A stretch of DNA of 64,000 bases from Solanum dulcamara (taxonomy: Eukaryota > Streptophyta > Magnoliopsida > Solanales > Solanaceae). The notes under the pieces were generated by a model. The model was not told the DNA's origin. It made no database searches and saw only the letters and a program-made list of their open reading frames with translations. Positions 56,701 through 64,000 of this stretch are shown one piece after another. The stretch lies in the NCBI RefSeq assembly GCF_947179165.1, contig NC_077237.1, positions 56,888,023 to 56,952,022 on the forward strand, read 5' to 3'. The stretch's first letter is position 1; every line of letters begins with the position of its first letter. A program made the translations under genes and the position numbers.

Positions 56701-58206
56701 AATTAGTTTTAAAAAATCAGCAGATCGATTTTATTAAACAAGAAATTTTTCTATTAGAACTAGATGTTATTTTAAAATATCCTAAATTACAGGAAAAAAT
56801 ATCCTTGTTGAAAACCCAGTTTATTTCAAAAATATGTGGTGACCATCCTAGTACTTTTTGGAATAGGAAAAAACATGTTACTTTACCTTATGAAGATTCT
56901 TTTGATGAATTAAATATTCCAACAAAGGCTAGGCCTTGTCAAATGAATTTTGATTATTTAGAACTTTGTAAGACAGAAATTGATAATTTGTTAAAAAAGA
57001 ATTTGATTAGACACTCTAGTTCTGCATGGTCATGTACTGCTTTTTATGTTAATAAGCACGCCGAACAAGAAAGAGGTGTTCCCAGATTAGTTATTAATTA
57101 TAAACCTCTTAACAAAGTTTTAAAATGGATTAGATATCCCATTCCTAATAAAAATGATTTATTAGACAGATTACATGATGCTATTATATTTTCCAAATTT
57201 TGATTTAAAATCAGGATATTGGCAGATACAGATTTCTGAGTCTGACAAATATAAGACTGCTTTTAATGTACCTATGGGTCAATTTGAATGAAATGTTATG
57301 CCTTTTGGATTAAAGAATGCTCCTTCTGAATTTCAAAAAATTATGAATAATATTTTTATTCCTCATACTCATTTTATCATTGTTTACATTGATGATATTC
57401 TGGTATTTTTTAAAAATATTGATTCACATTTTAGACATTTAGAATTATTTCAAAAAATTGTTATCCAGAATGGGTTGGTAATTTCTCAACCAAAAATGTT
57501 TATATTCCAAACAAATGTTAGATTTTTAGGACATAATATTAAAAAAGGTAAGATTAGTCCGATCAATAGAAGTATTGAATTTGCTTCTAAATTTCCTGAT
57601 GTTTTAACCGATAAAACCCAGTTACAAAGATTTTTAGGAAGTTTAAACTATATTTCTCCTTTTGTTAAAAATTTAGCGACAGATACTGCTATTCTGTATG
57701 ATAGATTATGAAAGGATCCTACAGCTTGGAGTGATTTACATACTACTGCTGTTAAAAATATTAAATTGAAGGTTAGAGAATTACCTTGCTTGACTTTGGC
57801 AAATCCAAATTGGATGAAAATAGTTGAAACAGATGCTTCAGATATTGGTTATGGTGGTATTTTAACTCAGCATTCTCCTATTGATAAAAAAGATTTTATT
57901 ATTCAATTTTATTCTGGTAAATGGAATACTAGTCAAAAGAATTATGCTACGGTGGCAAAAGAGATTTTAGCTATTGTTAAATGTGTGTTAAAATTTCAGA
58001 CTGATCTATATAATCAAAAATTTACTATTAAAACAGACTGTCAGGCTGCTAAATTTATGTTTAATAAAGACTGTAAGCATAATGTTTCAAAACAGATATT
58101 TGCTAGGTGGCAAGCATTATTAGCCCCTTTTGATTTTGACATTGAATATAAAAAAGGTATTGAAAATAGTTTACCTGATTTTCTTACAAGAGAATATTTG
58201 AATTAA
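53713..58206 (+). pseudogene. Pararetrovirus polyprotein, full length but broken (copy D)
   Basis: This is the only uninterrupted-by-transposon copy of the whole polyprotein besides A. It has the N-terminal coiled-coil-like region, capsid, zinc knuckle (55494-55535, with Asp in place of Gly), acidic region, protease DSGAD (56385), RT YIDD (57385-57396) and RNase H to REYLN at 58206. Three one-base insertions in homopolymers (near 54633, 55361 and 57198) and TGA at 57289 and 57709 disrupt it. The three insertions together return to the original frame. Unlike A and B it has no stop between capsid and protease (CTCCAG at about 56097). Confidence 0.88.
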
Positions 58207-58214
58207 ATATTTTT

Positions 58215-59654
58215 ATGAACAGGATGCACCCTAACTGGTCCGGGTCCTCAAATCGAGGAAGAGCCCGAGGTGTTCAAAACCAGAATAGATTTCAGTCTTT
58301 GGGCCAGATTCCAGGCTCTAGCAGATTAATTAGAGGAATTTCTACTCCAGGAGCGTCGTCTTCAACAGTCGGCAATGCCGATATTCGATCCTCCTTTGAA
58401 GATTATCAGAATTACTTAAATTTTATCAATGCCAGCAATGCTGAAACTACTGGGGGTAACAATGTTACCAGTCAACCCACCTCAGTTGAGGATCCTACAA
58501 ATGAAGATTCCTTTGCCTCAATTATTGGCAAAAATGATAAAGAGATTTTTTGCACCAATCCTAAAAAGGAATTGATTTTACATGTTGACCCAAAAGATTT
58601 TCAAAGGAAGACTAATCCATGGGTCGTGATGAAACGTTATTTAAGCAATGCATTATTTCCTATGCAAACTTACAAAACAAGATTACATTATGAAATGATT
58701 TTAACTACTACAGGGTCTGTGGAAATTACCCACAATAATACAGGAGGGCCCAATAAATCATATTTTACATATTCTAAAATTATTATCAAAAAATTAATTT
58801 TACCAGAAGAATGGGGATTAAGTATCTTAAAAGATTCTCAATACACTCATCCTATTGTCAAAACTAGTGTCAATTTTAATTATTGGGACTATGTTGATGC
58901 TTTTACCAAAATACTGTATTATGAAAATGATGACCACAAACATTCTTGGTTCATCAAGATTTGTCCTCAGATTTTCAAAGCTACTGTAATTCCTACCTGG
59001 TTTGTCAAGTGGTGGTCCTATTTTGGCCCTACTAATTCAGTTTTACCCTCATTCTTTTTGGACCAATTTACTTTATGGTTAGAAGCAACCCCAAAAATTT
59101 CTGAATTAGAAAAAGAAGATAGACTTTTCATAGAGACTCCCTTAATGAACTTCTTTATGGAATTTTCTATCCCCTGGATTTTCAAGTGGACTATTGAAGT
59201 CACTACAGATTCAGACAGTATGCCGTGTATTTGTAGATTATTTCATACCAAATTTTGGTCAAAATTAGTTCAGAAAGACCAGAATGGAAAGCTTTATGGA
59301 CAGGATTTGTTAAATGATATTGGTGAAGCCATCATTAAATATGGCAGATTTGATAAAATCAAGATTCCAGAAGAATAAAGTCATTTTGCCAAAATGACTA
59401 AAAAATTGCAGATTAAAAAGGGAGGATTATTGTTCCAAGAAGAACTTGTTGCTACTTACATGGAACAAGTAAAAAGAGATATTCAGCAACAATTTGGAAC
59501 AGATGATGATGATTCCATGCCGGAGAATTCCGGAGAAGAGAATTTTTTTAATGATGCTCAAAGTTTACACAGTACAGCCTCCAGTGACATTCCAGATATT
59601 ATTAAAAAGGCTGAAGAAGAGATTATGCAGTTCAAAAATAAAAAGAAAATTTAA
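58215..59654 (+). pseudogene. Unknown 3' ORF, full length with one stop (copy D)
   Basis: This copy shows the complete, unrearranged ORF of about 479 codons: ATG 9 nt after the polyprotein stop, RG-rich N-terminus, aromatic centre, Lys-rich helix and acidic tail. A single TAA at 59376-59378 (copy C has GAA) separates residues before and after the Lys-rich helix. The short spacing to the upstream stop suggests translation by reinitiation or readthrough coupling. Confidence 0.72.
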
Positions 59655-60379
59655 ACGGACTGCACAAGAAAACGACAGGCAGACAAAATTGATGGCATGA
59701 ACAGTAGATTTCACTGTGCCAAAAGTTATTTCACTATTCAAACATTGAAAATTGGATGGTAACTGTAGATTTCTACTATTTGGAACTGTGTACTTTTTGA
59801 CTTTTGCACATTTTACTGTGAACTTTTTTCAATTATAAATGAATGCATTCTGCATTCATTTCTTTCAAGTTTTGGAAAACCCCTTCTCTCACTACTCTCA
59901 ATTCTCTCTATTTATTGTACTATATAGTGTGTAATAGTTGTCAAATAAATAAAAGATTGAAGTTTGCTGTAACAACCCCAGGCTACTGGTGGTCCTCCAG
60001 GTACTTATTTCTTTCTTTTTTATATATTTTTGTTTAACTTTGACCCATGATGGGCTAAGTACTTAAGTGTTAAATAATAACTAATATAGATTGTTAGAAT
60101 ACCAAATGGCAAAGACTCTAAAATAAGAGGTTTTCTTTAATGGGTTACGGTTTTGGTCAGGTTAAAGTTAAAACAATTTTATAGTAAACTAAGCTTAAAA
60201 CCATGGCGTTGGTAAGCCCTAAAAGGGGTGTTCTCGACATGGTTTAGTGATGAATTAATTGGGTTAAAATCTTGTAATTCCGTTGGTAAGTCCTGTATGG
60301 CTGATGATATCGCCTAGGGATGTTCCCGGTTGGATTTTAGATGATTAATTTGTGGTTTACATAAAATATATTTGACTTT
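59655..60379 (+). promoter_or_regulatory. Intergenic promoter/leader region after copy D, truncated
   Basis: TATA 59834-59840 and AATAAATAAA 59944-59953 are retained. The region stops at the first bases of the 69-bp repeat, where a TTG shared by both sides joins it to inverted capsid sequence. It forms most of the left arm of the 1-kb inverted repeat. Confidence 0.75.
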
Positions 60380-60599
60380 GACCTACATATTTAATCATGA
60401 ACCAAGACACAAATGATAATAAAATATTTTCCTTAGCTAAATCAGTATAAAAATCTTCTTGAAAATATTTCTTTTCTTCTGGGGAAAATGATTGAAAAAA
60501 CCACTGTCTAAAAGGTTCCCAATTTGTACAAAAAAAATCTTTAGATATTTGTTTTCTTGCCGGTGAACCCGGGCTAAAATCGATGGGTTTACTATCCAT
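60380..60599 (-). pseudogene. Polyprotein N-terminal fragment (inverted copy E)
   Basis: The minus strand starts MDSKPIDFSPGSPARK and follows the polyprotein N-terminus for about 75 residues to MIKYVGQ, where it is cut at the junction with copy D's intergenic region. It overlaps the movement-protein stop as ATGGATAG, as in other copies. Confidence 0.8.
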
Positions 60600-61083
60600 C
60601 TAAACCATTTGGAAAATTCATTTCAGAATCTGTTGGTTCACTTAAATCTCCTCCTCTAGCAATATTTTTATTATCAATTATGATATAATCAAATCTCTGA
60701 GGAAAAGAATTATTCCAATTTAAATTTCTACCATCTCTTAAAGCCGCAATAAAAGACTCAGGCAAACCTTTTAAAGTTAAAGGCTTAAAAGCAACTTGCA
60801 CTAATCCAATATGCAGATAATTAAAATCTTTATGTTTATAGTAATCAATATCATCTTGAGTAAAAAGATGGAAAATATCACTCTCTTTTTCCATGGTAAA
60901 ACTTAATTCGGTAGTTTTAACAGTTGTCTTACCAGCAAATCTTTCAAATGTGCCTAATTTATAAATAGTTTGCACATCTACTTCAGGAATAGTCCAGATA
61001 TTTAATAAATCTTGATTAACAGGTAAATCTATTTGTTCTTTTAACATATTTTTAATAATTTTTTGTTTTTTAAACCAATCCAT
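60592..61083 (-). pseudogene. Movement protein with large in-frame internal deletion (copy E)
   Basis: A 163-codon open frame from the natural start (MDWFKKQK) to the natural stop (NGLDG). About 552 bp present in copy D (roughly 53057-53608) are missing between RNLNWNNS and PQRFD. The deletion is a multiple of three and also removes the TGA found in A, B and D. It takes out most of the 30K core, so movement function is not expected. Confidence 0.78.
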
Positions 61084-61149
61084 TAACAGAGAGTTTAAAC
61101 AAGAAGTATTAAATAATAACTTTTTATAAATTATTAGAATACTTCCATG

Positions 61150-61161
61150 GCTCTAATACCA
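61150..61161 (-). promoter_or_regulatory. Variant primer-binding site (copy E)
   Basis: The minus strand reads TGGTATTAGAGC, the same variant as in copies A and C. Confidence 0.75.
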
Positions 61162-61296
61162 AGTGTTGAGCAGGACCTTAGGAGTTATTGGAGATTTTAC
61201 TTGGTATGGTAATTTTACAAAGTCAAATCAAGTGTTGAGCAGGACCTTAGGAGTTATTGGAGATTTTACTTGGTCTGGTAATTTTACAAAGTCAAA
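61159..61296 (-). repeat. Two tandem 69-bp units (copy E, inverted)
   Basis: Reverse-complement form of the duplication seen upstream of every primer site. Confidence 0.88.
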
Positions 61297-61982
61297 TATA
61301 TTTTATGTAAACCATGAATTAATCATCTAAAATCCAACCGGGAACATCCCTAGGCGATATCATCAGCCATACAGGACTTACCAACGGAATTACAAGATTT
61401 TAACCCAGTTAATTCATCACTAAACCATGTCGAGAACACCCCTTTTAGGGCTTACCAACGCCATGGTTTTAAGCTTAGTTTACTATAAAATTGTTTTAAC
61501 TTTAACCTGACCAAAACCGTAACCCATTAAAGAAAAACTCTTATTTTAGAGTCTTTGCCATTTGGTATTCTAACAATCTATATTAGTTATTATTTAACAC
61601 TTAAGTACTTAGCCCATCATGGGTCAAAGTTAAACAAAAATATATAAAAAAGAAAGAAATAAGTACCTGGAGGACCACCAGTAGCCTGGGGTTGTTACAG
61701 CAAACTTCAATCTTTTATTTATTTGACAACTATTACACACTATATAGTACAATAAGTAGAGAGAAGGTAGAGAGAATTGAGAGTAGTGAGAGAAGGGGTT
61801 TTCTTTGAAAAAAGTGCACAGTAAAATGTGCAAAAGTCAAAAAGTACACAGTTCCAAATAGTAGAAATCTACAGTTACCATCCAATTTTCAACGTTTGAA
61901 TAGTGAAATAACTATTGGCACAGTGAAATCTACTGTTCATGCCATCAATTTTATCTGCCTGTCGTTTTCTTGTGCAGTCCGT
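61297..61982 (-). promoter_or_regulatory. Intergenic region of inverted copy E, TATA deleted
   Basis: It matches 59655-60379 in inverted orientation and keeps the AATAAATAAA signal. About 44 bp spanning the TATA box and the GAATGCATTC motif (compare 59832-59876) are missing near 61803-61808, and there is a small insertion in the CT-rich stretch near 61765. The promoter core is therefore probably dead. Confidence 0.7.
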
Positions 61983-62330
61983 TTAAATTTTCTTTTTATT
62001 TTTGAACTGCATAATCTCTTCTTCAGCCTTTTTAATAATATCTGGAATGTCACTGGAGGCTGTACTGTGTAAACTTTGAGCATCATTAAAAAAATTCTCT
62101 TCTCCGGAATTCTCCGGCATGGAATCATCATCATCTGTTCCAAATTGTTGCTGAATATCTCTTTTTACTTGTTCCATGTAAGCAGCAACAAGTTCTTCTT
62201 GGGACAATAATCCTCCCTTTTTAATCTGCAATTTTTTAGTCATTTTGGCAAAATGACTTTCTTCTTTTGGAATCTTGATTTTATCAAATCTGCCATATTT
62301 AATGATGGCTTCACCAATATCATTTAACAA
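61983..62330 (-). pseudogene. Unknown 3' ORF, C-terminal fragment (copy E)
   Basis: It encodes the last ~115 residues (NDIGEAIIKYGRFDKIKIP to KNKKKI) on the minus strand. It keeps the sense codon at the place where copy D has TAA. Its upstream end at about 62328 is a junction with plus-strand RT sequence. Confidence 0.78.
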
Positions 62331-63078
62331 ATAGTTTATTTCAAAAATATGTGGTGACCATCCTAGTACTTTTTGGAATAGGAAAAAACATGTTGTTACT
62401 TTACCTTATGAAGATTCTTTTGATGAATTAAATATTCCAACAAAGGCTAGGCCTTGTCAAATGAATTCTGATTATTTAGAACTTTGTAAGACAGAAATTG
62501 ATAATTTGTTAAAAAAGAATTTGATTAGACACTCTAGTTCTGCATGGTCATGTACTGCTTTTTATGTTAATAAGCACGCCGAACAAGAAAGAGGTGTTCC
62601 CAGATTAGTTATTAATTATAAACCTCTTAACAAAGTTTTAAAATGGATTAGATATCCCATTCCTAATAAAAAAACTCTTTGTGGCACTGAAACAAAGATT
62701 CCTTATGAAAAACTTACTTATGGTAAGATTATCAGTGTTTGTACTCAAGAAGGTTTAAATGTTTGTAATGAGATTAAAATGAATTATCATATAAAGAAAA
62801 ATAGATTAAATGAAAAACAACAATTGGGTAAATTTTGTGACCAATTTGCTTTTGATATGCCTATTACTGCTAGAAAAGGAAAAGTTTACCCTTCTAAATA
62901 AAAGTTTTTCAAAAAATCTCGCAAAGTTAAGCGTCGGGAATTATCTAAATCTGATTTAAAAGAGCTTCCTAAAAAATATAGGAAAATGTATAAGCGCAAA
63001 GTGGGAAAGAAAGATTATAAAAAGAATGTTAAATGCCATAAGTGTGGTAGATATGGTCATTATGCTAATGAATGTAAG
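62331..63078 (+). pseudogene. Chimera F: protease-RT linker and RT start fused to capsid C-terminus
   Basis: 62331-62672 matches copy D from about 56818 (linker and RT up to YPIPNK). At 62668-62674 a run of A shared by both sides joins it to capsid sequence (compare 55130 onward), which continues through the basic region and zinc knuckle (63034-63075, CHKCGRYGHYANEC). The fusion is in frame from 62461 to TAA at 62899. Genome order is reversed (RT before capsid), so this is a scrambled fragment. Confidence 0.82.
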
Positions 63079-63145
63079 GTATAGTACTATTTCTAAGGTC
63101 CTGCTCAACACTCCTCAGTTGAGGATCCTACAAATGAAGATTCTT
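63079..63145. other. Patchwork of three short viral pieces
   Basis: In about 67 bp: GTATAGTACTATTTCTAA (capsid, compare 26387-26404), AGGTCCTGCTCAACACT (69-bp repeat) and then CCTCAGTTGAGGATCC and onward (3' ORF, compare 11770-11800). The pieces are joined with little or no extra sequence and are followed by inverted capsid sequence. Confidence 0.75.
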
Positions 63146-63511
63146 TTAATTTATCATCCAAATCTAATGCCCTAATTTTCTCCTGAGTCTTACATTCATT
63201 AGCATAATGACCATATCTACCACACTTATGGCATTTAACATTCTTTTTATAATCTTTCTTTCCCACTTTGCGCTTATACATTTTCCTATATTTTTTAGGA
63301 AGCTATTTTAAATCAGATTTAGATAATTTCTGACGCTTAACTTTGCGAGATTTTTTGAAAAACTTTTCTTTAGAAGGGTAAACTTTTCCTTTTCTAGCAG
63401 TAATAGGCATATCAAAAGCAAATTGGTCACAAAATTCACCCAATTGTTGTTTTTCATTTAATCTATTTTTCTTTATATGATAATTCATTTTAATCTCATT
63501 ACAAACATTTA
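63146..63511 (-). pseudogene. Inverted capsid C-terminal fragment with zinc knuckle
   Basis: The minus strand reads from NYHIKKNRLNEK through the basic region and knuckle to LDLDDK. A stop (TAG, minus strand, at about 63303) interrupts it before the knuckle. Together with 62757-63078 it forms a 322-bp inverted repeat with a 110-bp loop. Its upstream end abuts the AAT microsatellite. Confidence 0.8.

Positions 63512-63609
<98 letters not shown>
63512..63609. repeat. (AAT)n microsatellite
   Basis: About 98 bp of AAT repeats with one interruption (AGTAAT at about 63551). The intact LTRs have a short related AT-rich stretch at the matching place (AATAATAGTAATAAGCAATGC on the minus strand, compare 30092-30112), so the repeat appears to have grown inside an LTR. 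Confidence 0.95.
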
Positions 63610-64000
63610 GCACTGCTTACTCAGTTGGGAGTTTCTCTAACCGACAACCATCACTTATGAGCTAGTGATGATACAATGAAGGGATGTCATTGTCACATTC
63701 ATCCAATACCTTGTTAGGGTAAAGGACATCACCATCTTAGATCCAATCATTAAAGTCCTCTTTTTGGGACTTTAAGAGGTATAGCCTCCATCCTTCGCTG
63801 GCTATGTAGCACTGAGGTTTGAGTCCCCAAGTCGGTGCTCAATACTACTCCCAAAATATGTACTCATATTAACATCATCGTCTAGTCTTGCTGCAAAAAC
63901 ATCAAACTCATAATTTTACCTCTTTATCAATCATTACACTTCAAAATATTATTTACATCTCATCAAAACATCTTGCTTAAAATATTATTTACTCAAATTC
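63610..64000 (-). repeat. Diverged chromovirus LTR fragment, minus strand, runs off window
   Basis: The reverse complement aligns with about 29685-30100 of LTR 1 (for example CTCCCAACTGAGTAAGC and TTTTGATGAGATG) with many substitutions and small indels. It is an older member of the same LTR family, lying in the opposite orientation. It continues past 64000. Confidence 0.85.

Noticed and set aside
62461..62901. A new fusion gene joining RT and capsid
   Set aside because: The open fusion frame is a by-product of a scrambled junction in reversed genome order and ends at a stop before the zinc knuckle.

Overview
This window is a stack of nested and scrambled transposable and viral sequence from a plant nuclear genome. 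I see no ordinary host gene. Two kinds of plant pararetrovirus (Caulimoviridae) and chromovirus-type Ty3/gypsy LTR retrotransposons, all primed by initiator tRNA-Met, point to a flowering plant. A eudicot, perhaps Solanaceae, is my inference from the type of elements and is not proven by the sequence.

Layout. (1) 1-4918, minus strand: the 3' half of a caulimovirus/solendovirus-like endogenous pararetrovirus (protease-like domain, protease-RT-RNase H, a probable transactivator), then its promoter and leader, a primer-binding site and the start of a first ORF that runs off the window. (2) 4919-5280: a very long perfect (AAC)n microsatellite flanked by AAT and ATT repeats. (3) 5281-63511: a cluster of a second pararetrovirus, petuvirus/florendovirus-like, with a genome of about 7.9 kb: movement protein, polyprotein (capsid with zinc knuckle, protease, RT, RNase H), then a 3' ORF of unknown function. 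Copies A (from 5613), B/C (24.3-52.6 kb) and D (52.6-60.4 kb) lie head to tail on the plus strand. They are followed by an inverted, internally deleted copy E (60380-62330), a plus-strand chimera F (62331-63078) and an inverted capsid fragment (63146-63511). (4) 63512-63609: an (AAT)n microsatellite. (5) 63610-64000: an old minus-strand chromovirus LTR fragment.

Two younger retrotransposon insertions interrupt the pararetrovirus cluster. Copy A's last ORF is split by a 10.5-kb element (12326-22845) with almost identical 3.41-kb LTRs but a decayed, truncated interior. Copy B/C is split between protease and RT by a chromovirus array (28532-48238) arranged LTR-interior-LTR-interior-LTR-truncated interior.

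Function. Every pararetrovirus polyprotein carries stops or frameshifts, and the movement-protein frame of copies A, B and D shares one TGA. The unknown 3' ORF body is open in copy C. The first two chromovirus polyproteins are complete except for one shared stop. The most notable structures are two inverted repeats, of about 1.05 kb and about 0.32 kb, at the right end. They could fold into double-stranded RNA if transcribed. Also notable are mosaic sharing of mutations among copies, and a rearranged block (leader, primer site and movement-protein start inside the 3' ORF) that copies A and C have in common.
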